64,000 bases of DNA from Pogonophryne albipinna (taxonomy: Eukaryota > Chordata > Actinopteri > Perciformes > Artedidraconidae), in the NCBI GenBank assembly GCA_028583405.1, contig JAPTMU010000161.1, positions 27,501 to 91,500 of the forward strand. Reading direction: 5' to 3'. Shown piece after piece: positions 28,613 through 39,155 of the stretch (positions are counted from its first letter, which is position 1; every line of letters begins with the position of its first letter). The notes beneath the pieces are model-generated. The model was not told the origin of the DNA. It was given only the letters and a program-made list of their open reading frames with translations, and ran no database searches. Position numbers and translations under genes: made by a program.

Positions 28613-29626
28613 TCAGTGTCGCGAGTGAGTGTGGTAGGAGTATGTGTGCTGTGTAGCGGGGCTCATGATGTTTTCTGTAATGTACGCCACCAGCAAGCAG
28701 ATGATGACCAGCATCACGCAAATAGCTCCCCCAACCGTTGTCATGGCAATCACAATGTCCTGCATCCCAGACGGCGGCAGGGTAAACTCAACACAGTCCC
28801 GATGGTTTTCTTTCTGAGCTGGCTCAGAGTTGGCCAAGGAGCGCAGGCAGAGGCGGTATGGGATGTTCTCATGCAGCTCAGTGAGGAGAAAGTCCCTGCA
28901 GCCAGATCCAAGATGGACACCGGCACACTCAAACTGAGTGTAGCTTCCATTCCACCAGCAGCTTAACTCGTAGCCTCCCGGCCTGTGTCGTCGGCCACTG
29001 AAAACACTGTGTGATGCTCTAGTTTCCTCTCTAGTTACATTTGTCCCTGGCTTTCCACTGCTCCTCTGACCTGCTGCAGTCTCTTTTTTCATGGCGGATT
29101 CTGCCATATGGGTCCACTTTAACAGTACGCTGCCATTGGTGAGAATATTTGCCACCAGATTCCCCAAAGACACCACTGTCCTGCAGTCTCCCTTATGACA
29201 CTCGTACCCAAACAATGTGTGTCGAAAACACAGCTGCCCACCGATGCCTCCCTCGATCACTCGGTAGGCACACAGTGGGGACACCTCCTCCTCTGGGCTC
29301 CAGTTTGGTGGCCTGCCAAACCTTTCAGATACCACAGTAGTAGTATTGTCTCTGTTGGTGTTAAAGGAGAAGCTATTCCCTTGGCCTGTTACCTCTTTTA
29401 GCTTTCGTGATGGCCTACTTTCTTGACTTTGATTGCCTGAGCTGGTGTTAGTCTGTCTCAGCCAGTTTATGGTTCCCAAATGATGCCTGTCTCTAGCCCC
29501 TGATGGGGATGTTGTTGTTGACAGTGCTGAGCTGCTGCGATGAGATCTGCTCCCAGCTGTGTGGTGTAATGTGCAGAGCAGGAGTGCCGATAAGGCGAGC
29601 AGTGATGGTCGTTTTTGGCTTTCCAT
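28613..29626 (-). CDS. fndc10: Fibronectin type III domain-containing protein 10, single-exon CDS
   Basis: A 337-aa predicted type I membrane protein of unknown function. Visible parts: an N-terminal signal peptide (SLLALSALLLCTLHHTAG, about 8-25); a Ser/Thr/Asn-rich low-complexity stretch to about 115 with several N-glycosylation motifs; a cysteine-containing extracellular region with fibronectin III character (about 118-285; FGYECHKGDC, YELSCWWNGSY, IPYRLCLRSL); a membrane segment VIAMTTVGGAICVMLVIICL (about 292-311, continuing to 315); and a short cytoplasmic tail rich in His and Tyr. It was identified by architecture plus position next to ssu72, the same neighbour as human FNDC10. It is longer than the human protein as I remember it (about 226 aa), mainly in the linker after the signal peptide. 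The CDS is uninterrupted, and the ATG at 29626 is the first in frame. Confidence 0.9.
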   Translation of the reverse strand: MESQKRPSLLALSALLLCTLHHTAGSRSHRSSSALSTTTSPSGARDRHHLGTINWLRQTNTSSGNQSQESRPSRKLKEVTGQGNSFSFNTNRDNTTTVVSERFGRPPNWSPEEEVSPLCAYRVIEGGIGGQLCFRHTLFGYECHKGDCRTVVSLGNLVANILTNGSVLLKWTHMAESAMKKETAAGQRSSGKPGTNVTREETRASHSVFSGRRHRPGGYELSCWWNGSYTQFECAGVHLGSGCRDFLLTELHENIPYRLCLRSLANSEPAQKENHRDCVEFTLPPSGMQDIVIAMTTVGGAICVMLVIICLLVAYITENIMSPATQHTYSYHTHSRH

Positions 29627-29984
29627 CTCACTTCCTCACGTCGAATAATTTTCTTTCACAATGGATCAGATGGGCTGATGTCTGCCATTAGATCAACTCT
29701 GCCTCAGTGCACACGACGAAACCCGCTTGAAACACAAAAACACGTCCATGGACGAGAGGTTCGGCGATTCATCTGCTATTAAAGAAAAAAAACTATTTAG
29801 TCATGCATGTCAAAAAGACAGTTGAGTATGACCTTGCGTAGGATAAGCTTGCAGGATGAAGTTTACAGCGCCTAAACGGTGATAAAAGTCACCTCATTGC
29901 AGCCTCCGACTGGCAGGCATTTATTCAAATCACTTACTAGTTTCGCTGGGACGAGAGGACCCGGCTATCGTGCCGTCAGATTCC

Positions 29985-30090
29985 CTTTCTTCTTCCTATG
30001 TGTCTCGACGTGATTCTCCGGTGCTGTGCGAGAGTGCACGTAGAGGAGCGCGCGCCGGTGTGCTTGCGAGCGTGGGTGCGTGCACAGCAT
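29985..30090 (-). promoter_or_regulatory. CpG-rich region upstream of fndc10 (likely promoter)
   Basis: A local cluster of CG dinucleotides (GAGGAGCGCGCGCCGG and neighbours) stands out from the AT-rich background about 360-460 bp upstream of the fndc10 start. It probably marks the transcription start region and perhaps a non-coding first exon. It rests on base composition only. Confidence 0.45.
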
Positions 30091-32054
30091 ATTTGTAGTC
30101 ATCAAGTACATTCTGAGTCATCATCCCACACAGTGCTCTTCAGGTGTCTGTCAACAACCAGAGTCCTGACAGACTGACAGATGCAGCGTTACTTCAACCC
30201 ACCTGCTGCTCACCTGCAGGCAGAGGCCCACACATCACATCTGCTGTTAGCTATAGGACAGAAACCAAGAGCATTCACTCAAGTCTTTACTTCAGTTTAA
30301 TAATCAGGTACTTCTGCTCCACTGTATTTCCATGTCCTACTACTTTATTCTTTAACTCTCCAGAAGCAACTATTTTACTTTTTACTCCACTACATGCACG
30401 TGCTAACCATAGGGTGCTAACCCGGTGCTAACTCAAGTTACTTTGAACATTTAGATTCAGCTGAGTAATGCACAATATTATAAATTAATAGTTTATCAAC
30501 TTTATTGACCATGATACAATTCACAAGCCATACTGTATGGTAATGAAATCACACTGCTCCTTTAGTTGCTGCAACATTAAACTGATAATAATAATCCTTC
30601 AATAATAATAGGCTTTTACTTTTGGTACGATAAGTTGGATGGCAGTACTTTTACTATAAGCTCCTATACAGTATATGCACACAAGACCTACAGAAAATAA
30701 CTCTCTACATTTGGCCATATTTCTTCTTCTACAGCAATTTGACTCGCTTTTTTTGTACTTATAATCGACAGAGACTCAAATTGACTCAAAATGTCACATT
30801 AAAAAATATATTAACGGAAGCCAAATTTATGTTCTGAGTTTTACGCTTGCGTTTTTTACCTTGGTGCCAGGTCATTTTCTAATAAGGACCTCTTCCGATT
30901 GCATTCATGCTTTCTGTAAACTGCACTGCTTTTAAGTGCAGCTCAAATAGAAAGATAGAATAAAAAGAGAAGGAAGGGAAAATAATGGTTTGTGTAGAAT
31001 TGTATTGGTAGATCTTGATGTCATTTTGTTTATCCATCTCATTGTTATAACACTTAAAAAACATATTGACACTACCAACAAAAACATGTGCATTCATTTA
31101 TACAAAGACCACTCTGACACAACCTTAACACAATATAACCACCACAAAGTGACTGCTGTATTGTCAGATTGCACGTACAGAGCAGGTGACTTTCATTTTG
31201 TCTGTTCCCTGTAAAAGCTAATTACTGTTGAATGAGGTTTAAGCCACATGTTCTCTGTATAAAATCAGCATGAACAAGAGTGCCTATAAAGAAACAAGTT
31301 TATCCCAAGCATGATGGAAAAAAGATGCATCATCGCCCTCCACAATGAATTTAATTAAGCAGTGCTTATGTGAGATTATTTGAAATAATAATTGCCTCGT
31401 CCCAGGAGAGAAACTTGGCGACTCAGTAAACAATTAGTACAGGAAAAGAGTAAATAGCTGACTGCTAGGAGAAGAAATGCTGTGTCAGTGGGACTGATTT
31501 AGATCCATTTGTCCCTTAAAGGTCACACAGGGTAATTGGTTGAATCTGTTTAATTTGCAGTAAAAGTTATTTTGATGGTATAATTATAGTTATATATTTG
31601 TATTGTATTAACTATGGAACTTCAAGAACTACTCCTGAGAAATAAATGACAGATTGCTGGTCCTTCACAAAATGCATTTCCATAAGTGATCATTTAGTAT
31701 GAATAACTTCATGGGAGCAGAACAGGCTGTTACATAGCAACCCATGGCTGTTGATGCGATCATTCAGACGAAGAGACAGCGTTGCATTTGCAGTTGGTCG
31801 TTGATGCGGGAAGAAAACGTGGAAAATGTCTGCCTCTGCATGCACACTATTAGGTTAAATTAACCTTGAGCCTGTTCAGCAAAGAAACCTTCTGCGTGAC
31901 AAATGTGTTTATCTGTGTGTGTGTGTGTGTGTGTGTGTATATAAACGTGATGAGGACCATCAGCAGTGGTAGGGGTTTGCTGAAGCCTTGATGTCTCACT
32001 CTGACTCTCACACAAAGAAAAAGCAAAGTATGTCCCCATGCAGAGGATGATGCC
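30091..32054. other. fndc10-ora3 spacer
   Basis: AT-rich spacer with no recognised exon. It contains a TG microsatellite at about 31914-31938, shortly before ora3. Promoters of fndc10 (leftward) and ora3 (rightward) should lie at its two edges. Confidence 0.5.
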
Positions 32055-33245
32055 ATGTCAGAAGACCTCACTGTCGAGGCTTTTCTGTTTGGGTTCTTGG
32101 TCTTTTCTGGCATCCTGGGAAACATCTTGGTCATCCATGTGGTGAGATAACAAAGAGACTAGTAATTTTTGATGGAGCTATATGTTTTGGATTGTACTCA
32201 GTGTGTCTTGTTGTTTCAGGTGTTTCAGTCAGCCGTGGACAGTCCGTCAGGAAGACTCCCTCCCTCTGACACCATCTTGGTGCACCTGTCACTGGCCAAC
32301 CTTCTGACCTCACTTTTCCGCACAGTGCCCATCTTTGTGTCAGACCTGGGCTTGGATGTGTCTTTGTCTCCGGGCTGGTGCAGAGTCTTCATGCTGCTGT
32401 GGGTGTGGTGGCGAGCTGTGGGCTGTTGGGCGACGCTGGCCCTTAGCGTATTCCACTGCACCACCTTGAGGAGGCAGCACATGGCCCATGGACCCCTGGC
32501 TCAGCAGAGGGAGAGGAGGCGGGTCTGGATCGTTCTAGGAATGGTGTGGGGGGCAAACCTGGTCACCTCAATTCCAGCTCTGATATATAGCACCCATGTT
32601 CACGGCAACTTCACTGTAGAGCTGATGGTGATCAGCTGCACCACCAGGCCTCTCCTGGGCTGTGTGTGGGAGTTCCCCTCCCTTCAACAGGGCTCAGCCT
32701 TCGCCTCTTCCTCGCTCGCACTTAACGAGGTGTTGCCCCTGGTGCTGATGGTTTGCACCAACCTGGCCACACTTCATGCTCTGGCGAAGCACATCCGAGC
32801 TGTTACGGCAGGGGGAGAGTCAGGAGGAGCCCATGGGGATATGGAAAAACACGTGTCCAGTGAACGCAAAGCTGCTCATGTAATCATGTCGCTGGTGTCG
32901 CTCTTTGTGGTCTGCTGGGTGCTACAGGTTGCTGCGGTGACGTACTACAACCATGACGGGGGACACCACGCTGAGGGACTGCTGACTGTGGCCCACTTCT
33001 CTGCCTCACTGTTTGTAGGATTCAGTCCCATGGTGGTGGCCCTGGGACATGGCAAGCTGAGGAGGAGAATCAAGCGTATGCTCCTGATGTGGACTGAAGT
33101 TCTTAAATGTCACAGGGAGGTCACTGAAAACGGGGGTGAATCCCCAAAGACTGAAGGCAAAAAGAAGGGAAAACAAACAGTTTTTATTGTTGAAAAAGAT
33201 AGTAAGGTCATACAAGTTAAGGGGAAAGTTAAAGAAGATAAATAA
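32055..33245 (+). CDS. ora3: Olfactory receptor class A-related (V1R-like) receptor, ora3-type, 2 exons
   Basis: A seven-transmembrane chemosensory receptor of the fish ora (V1R-like) family. Exons 32055-32141 and 32220-33245 join in phase 0 to give 370 aa. Exon 1 encodes only MSEDLTVEAFLFGFLVFSGI and LGNILVIHV, the start of helix 1. Family-type features: LVHLSLANLLTSLFRTVPIF (helix 2), WCRVFMLLWVWWRAVGCWAT (helix 3), CTTRPLLGCVW in the second extracellular loop, SSERKAAHVIMSLVSLFVVC (helix 6) and FSPMVVALGHGKLRRRIKRM (helix 7 end). The symbol rests on the two-exon structure and the convergent neighbour with four exons, which fit what I recall for ora3 and ora4. The C-terminal tail of about 45 residues is unusually long and lysine-rich. 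The start at 32055 was chosen over the ATGs at 32047 and 32050, which lie in the wrong frame. Confidence 0.85.
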
Positions 33246-33747
33246 TGGAAGCAAAATGAAAATGCGACTGCTTTGATAGCAGGGATGCATCCTCAATATG
33301 AAGGCACCAACTGCATGTGTCCTCTGGACAGAACTTTTGTCAAGTATTATTTGAGGTTATTCTGAGATATTTCAAGCCATTAAGTGCAAGTCAAGCAGAG
33401 ACACAGTATGTTTTCTGAGTCACAAATTATTATCAGCAGGGGATTTGTTTTCTTGTATGGTCGAAACTAGTTCATCTAATTCAATCTATTATTGCTTCTT
33501 TGTTGTTTCTTTTGAGCTAAGATGTATTCAAATAATCTTTTAGCCAAAATCACATTTGACATGCCTAAAAAAACAAAATCTCAAACCAAATTCAATAAGC
33601 CAAAGAAAACTCCTCCAAAATAGTGTTGTACAGAGGACAAATTAGAGAAAAGTACTCAACATGTTGACCCCCTTTAAATGTGTTTCTGAAGTTGATGCAA
33701 ACAATAGCTTTTGATTAGCGGTATTGTGAGAGCTGCACAGGGCTCTG

Positions 33748-36191
33748 TCATTTAGAGAGCATAGACTTGACGAACGAACGTAGCCGCCGGTGGCCCACTG
33801 CCAGAACAGCCGGTGACATGGCAATGAAGATGATGTTGGCAAAACGAGCGATAACCAGAAGAAACTCTGCTGAGGAGCCGCGGTTGTAGTTGAAATAGTT
33901 GACTGAGATGATGCTGGTTCCCCAGGATGCAATGAAGAGCATTATGAGAGCAAGAATTACCTGAGAAACAAACATGGGGAAAATGATGGAAGTAAAACCG
34001 ATGAAATATGTTATTGACTCCAATAAAAATGAAAAACAATCCTATAAGGAAACTGGTGTACATTTAAATGTGTTATCCTATCCACTAGTTCAGTTGCAGT
34101 TTTATTTACAAACTCTTAAAAGGTGAAATCTAAAGACCTAATAGAGACATGTGAATAGCGTAAACCTGATAATCTTTCTGAAGCTTGAGAGTGGCCTAGA
34201 TACTTAGGAATATTGTAAATACAGTATAAGTTGACTTATGCACTATTAATTTATACTGTAAAATACTGCTATTTGACCAAATATAATCACTACTCATCCA
34301 CATGATGAACATGGCTTCAGTGAGCTCTTCACACCCTTCCTCCTCTTCCTCACCTTGGCTGCTCTCCTTTCAGCAGGCACGCGCTTTATGACTGGTGCAT
34401 CTGGTACCGAGCTCCTCATCCTGCTGTGGGTGTAGAGCGTGTAGAGGGAGCCCAGGTTGGTGAAGGCCATTAGGATTATGGGAATAGTTTCATGGATCAC
34501 CATAGATGTGGTGGCGTAGGCGAGGCCGCTGTAGCTGGAGGGGAAGTTCCAGACACAGCCCAGCAGGGGGCGCGTCGTGCTGCTCACCAGCATCAGGGTC
34601 TGAGAGAGGAGGAGGAAGATGAGAGTGGAGGAAACAAGGTGAAAGCTACACAGGGCTAGAAATTTAAGGAGACAAATTAACTCTATAGAAACTTAGACGC
34701 ATAAAAGTAGTTTCAACCCCATTAATCTCTCAAGGGAGAGATTAATGTTGTTTTATGATTGAATACAAATGAGTATGATCAGGAAACTACCTATAAATAC
34801 ATTTTTAAAAAGCCTCACTCAAAATGTTCTAAATGCTCAATTCATTTAAATCCAACCATTTTCTCAGGGTGGATGTAAAATTACATACATATATTGAATC
34901 ATGTGTAACTATGTTTGCACCACATGAAATATTAGTTGATTAGGGATTTGTATATATAGACATGTCTTTAAATTCAAATGTTTTGTTTGTAAATTGTACA
35001 AAATCTTTTTGTGATAATGCAGTTTATCTTAAAGTAAGCATACAATGTCACAACACTAATATCATTTCTTAAAAGTCATATTTTAACTGAAATAAATGCA
35101 AGCTCAATGTTTACTGAAAGCAGGTTATTTAACAATGCGGATAATCAGCTCTAAAAGCAATGAATAGTAACCAGCTTTGAATTGTTAAAAAATGTAAAGC
35201 ACATTTAAAAACAAGTAGCAAGGTGTGGACAATCATTAGCTGTGATTTAAGGTGTACAGGATTGGCAAAAATAAAGGCTGAAATATGCAAAAAGACAGGT
35301 GTGCTCCATACATTGAATCTAATGCAGCAAGCTCCTACCTCGGTGCTGTTTACGTCCCCACTAGTGGAATAGATATGAGCAGGAATGGAGTAAATAAAGT
35401 TGAGACACCAGATGAGGCCCAAAATGAACATTAGGGTCTTAGGGAGACCCCGGGGCGCATGAAGGTTCCCAATAGCTGGAGCCACACGCCTCAATGTTTG
35501 GAGGTGGAACGCACTGAGGAAGAGCGTTGACCACACGTTGACCGATCGCAGCCACACCCAGACACCCATGAGAAACTGACACCACTCTTTGGATGAGTAT
35601 AGCTGTAAAATAAAGTGGTGCATAATCACACATTTGGAACTCTTCCTCACTGTTGTTCCCATACTCACACTTTTCTCCTGCAGATACAAATAAGTCCCCA
35701 ACCATACTGACATTTAATTCACCTCCAGTGTTCTTAACTTTCTAGTTTGTGTAGGGCAAACACAGTACTTCTCTTACAAAACGGGTTGACCAATATGTAC
35801 ACTTTTGGCATATAGGCAACTGGTAAGTTAGGTGGTGCAAAAAAAGTAAATTCAACAGACATTTGAACTCACTGGAGCATAACTCATGAACTTAAAAAGC
35901 ACATACCTCAAGTCCCACGTCTGAGACGATAAGCAGTGTGTTCCTCATCACAGACACCAGCAGGTTGGAAAGTGCCATGTTAATGATAATTATGTCCGAG
36001 TTACGTCCCCCAACCCGGTCCACTATGACACTCTTACCAATCACCCCAACCACGGTGGCATTACCAATGATCCCCAGCATCACCAGGATGATGTAAAAAG
36101 CAGTTTGCACGGGAGACACAGAGATACGCAGTCCCATCCCCACAAGCCCTGCATCCTGGCCTCCCTCTATGTGGCTGTTAATTTCAACCAT
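33748..36191 (-). CDS. ora4: Olfactory receptor class A-related (V1R-like) receptor, ora4-type, 4 exons
   Basis: A second ora (V1R-like) seven-transmembrane receptor, convergent with ora3 (stops about 500 bp apart). Exons: 35907-36191, 35339-35602, 34354-34599 and 33748-33960. All introns are in phase 0 with GT-AG ends; the CDS is 1008 bp, 335 aa. Landmarks: AFYIILVMLGIIGNATVVGV (helix 1), INMALSNLLVSVMRNTLLIV (helix 2), WCQFLMGVWVWLRSVNVWST (helix 3), IPAHIYSTSGDVNSTEV with an N-glycosylation site, SSTTRPLLGCVWNFPSSYSG, PAERRAAKVVILALIMLFIA (helix 6) and AMSPAVLAVGHRRLRSFVKS (helix 7 end). The STTRPLLGCVW box is shared with ora3, supporting an old tandem origin. Four coding exons are unusual for V1R-type receptors and match ora4 as I recall it. 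Confidence 0.87.
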
Positions 36192-39155
36192 TGTCTCAAA
36201 AACTTGTCAACAAAGTTTTAGCAAGTGTTGTAAAGTTTAAAAATATGTTCCATCGTCATTTTTGTTTGTCAGAGGAATATTCTCCAGCTCTCATCCTGCA
36301 GCATGCTGCAGCAGTACATTCACCCCGCTGGTATTCTGATTGTAGATCTTTGCAGGTGCAGCTAACCTAAGAGTACTCCCTCTTGGGGCCAATAAAGGGG
36401 TCCATGATCCTGTGTGTGTCATCAAGACAAATACCTGGCAGCAGAGGTGTCTTTGTGCTCCGGTCTGGTGAGACAACCACCGTTAGGCTATCAGAAAGCC
36501 AAAAAGCAACACAATGTTTTATGCCTTGGGGAGCTCCAGGTGCATGTTAATGAAACACAGGAGATTAATCAGCGTCCCTGAATGCAAAGTGCTTCCTTTG
36601 CAACTTCATTTTTTTTGCCATCATCCTCTGGGAAGTGGACGTTCTCTTTTTGTGTGCTCTTGTATGGGGGGTGTTCAGTAGAGAAGGAAATAAACTGATA
36701 GCAACTCTGTTTTGGCTTTAAGTCAAAACCAGTAAACACTGAAACAGTCCATTCCCCAAAATAAATAATTGTGCCTTTAAATCTGTTTTATGACAGAAAT
36801 TCAAGTTGTGGTTTTCATCCCTTCCTCATTTAGCATTGCAGAACCACAGTGGTCACTAATTCATTTGGTCACTAGAGGCCCTGCGTTCCGCTCACATACT
36901 GTAAAATACCCTTGTTGTCATTCACCTGTTTAGGTAGTGACACTGAGGTACACCCTACAACAGTTTTAACAAACATTAAGGATTCAACCTATATCCAATT
37001 ATATCCAACAGTATATCTTTATTTAATCTTAACAGTGAATGGTAAAGGTAAGACGAGCAAGACATTCAGCAGGTAAGAGTTAAACAGCAGCAGACCTTGC
37101 ATTACCCCTGTGGCAAGAACAAGTAACTCCAATGTTTTAACCAATAACACAAATCAAATTAATGGTTACATTTAGTGTAATTGTAAGATCATCTAGAACA
37201 AAATGTTTTTTTCAGTCCCTGCATTACATTCTATCTGTGCAGGTTAAATATTATGTTTCCTCAACAGAGGTGTGTGTGTGTGTGTTCAATATAAACATGT
37301 ACATATAAAGGAAGATGATTTCGAATCATTCTAAAACATGTGTTTCAAATCAGAAGACATGAAGTTCACCTCTAACTTGTTTTCTGAACCTTTTCTGAAT
37401 TTCTGTTTGCAGCTAACAGCCACTAGATGGTTCCGTAAGCAAACAAATACAAGAGAGGAGAACATATTTTAAAACTGATTTTTTTGATTCCCTTCTGAAA
37501 AGATAAATAAATAAAATGCTTAAGGTCACAGTGCAAATCTCTTTAATATACATATAATGTTTTTCTTATCTTTTCATTTGACCAGAAAAACATCTTAATA
37601 GACAAATCTGGAACTGAATTGTAAATATGACAAAAATATATATTCACAGCACGAATATGTCAAAACGCTTGAGTGCTCTTTTAGTTTTCTAAATCTCTAT
37701 ATAATGAACTGAAATGCACACAAGCCAAAATGTGGTCATAGATAATAAAAGTTATTCCAAAATATGTTCCAGCATGCGTCAGCAAAATGATTGTTACAAG
37801 TAGTTATTTTTTGGGGCAATAACCTTGCACTGACACTGCTGTATACTGTAATACACTTTTTTGTATTCATACATTTGGATCATTTTCACAGATGAACACT
37901 GCGTTTATATTATTCTAAGCGCTATGCTTATTGAAAAACAATAACAGGCAAGGTGATAATCCTCTAAATTGGCCATCTTCCGCTGCAGGCTAATGCTAAA
38001 TACGTTCATTTAAGACTCGTATGAAAACTAGCAAATCAATAATTACATATTTGAAAGATTACATAATTAAATTGAATCCGGCTCCTTCAGCTTCTCAGGT
38101 CGCAGAGTATCAGGGACCTTCTGTTTGACTTTTATAGCTTTACTGTAGCTCTACAACTCCAAATGATTTGTGGTTTATGGTACCTAAATAATAATATGCC
38201 ATTTTCTCATGCTTTATCTTATTTTTTGTCAGGGTTTATTAACAAAATAACATTCAAACTGTAATGGAGTATAGTCAGCTGGGTGAATCCTCAATGTAAT
38301 GCTTTTAGGATCTAATACCAGTTATTTTGATCTAATACATGACAGAAGGAAAATACTGGGAAGGACGTTTTACATATAAATAACTTTAAATAATTGCAAG
38401 GATAATTTCAAGTCAATACACATTACTTATGCAACAGTAAGTATTAGGCTGACGTAACCTACTGATAATAAGATTTTCTACATCAATAGTCTACGGATGC
38501 ACTGTTAAGGTAGGCGCTGGACTAATAGGAGACGTCAATGAATACATAAATAAAGGTCTATTCTAAAGAAACGCATTTGCACTAAATGTCACCTGTGGAT
38601 GGGCTCATTAGCTGCTCTTAAGGGAGCTATAGTGTGCAGACCTTTATTTATGTTTTCAATAACAATAGCTGCTTACACAATGATTGCTGCCTACCTGCGT
38701 AGTCTTGCAGCTGTTCATATTCTTGACTATGTTAAGCAAATGTGTGTGTATGGTGGGCGGCATTCCTGCAAAGTTGAGGATTAAAATGTATAATTATGCC
38801 AGATTTTGCTCAGCCATTGTGTGACAGTGGTCTGTAGCTATGTGATAAAGACTTGTCTGTCACTATAATTAATTTCAAGGTGAACATTTGAACTAAGTAC
38901 AATAATAATCGTAATGATACTCAGTCTTGCGTTAGTTATCTAGACTAGAGCATCCAGCGCTCAAAATGCTCGATTTCACCTACTTTTTTGCTCCAGCTGC
39001 TTGATTGCTGCAGACTGTGATTGTTAACCCTGCTGGCTGGAATCTATCAGGGAAGAGAGACAGGCAAATGGGAAATTATACTGGCTCTAATGGACCAACC
39101 CTGACAAGTATGAACATTATGCAGGAATTAAGAAGAACATTTCAGATAATAATAT
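36192..39155. other. ora4-vwa1 spacer
   Basis: An AT-rich spacer of 3 kb. It should contain the ora4 promoter on the left and the vwa1 3' untranslated region on the right. No exon, RNA gene or defined mobile element was recognised. A short TG run lies near 37269. Confidence 0.5.

Noticed and set aside
28616..29401. Plus-strand frames across fndc10
   Set aside because: Antisense to a 337-codon frame with signal peptide and membrane segment.
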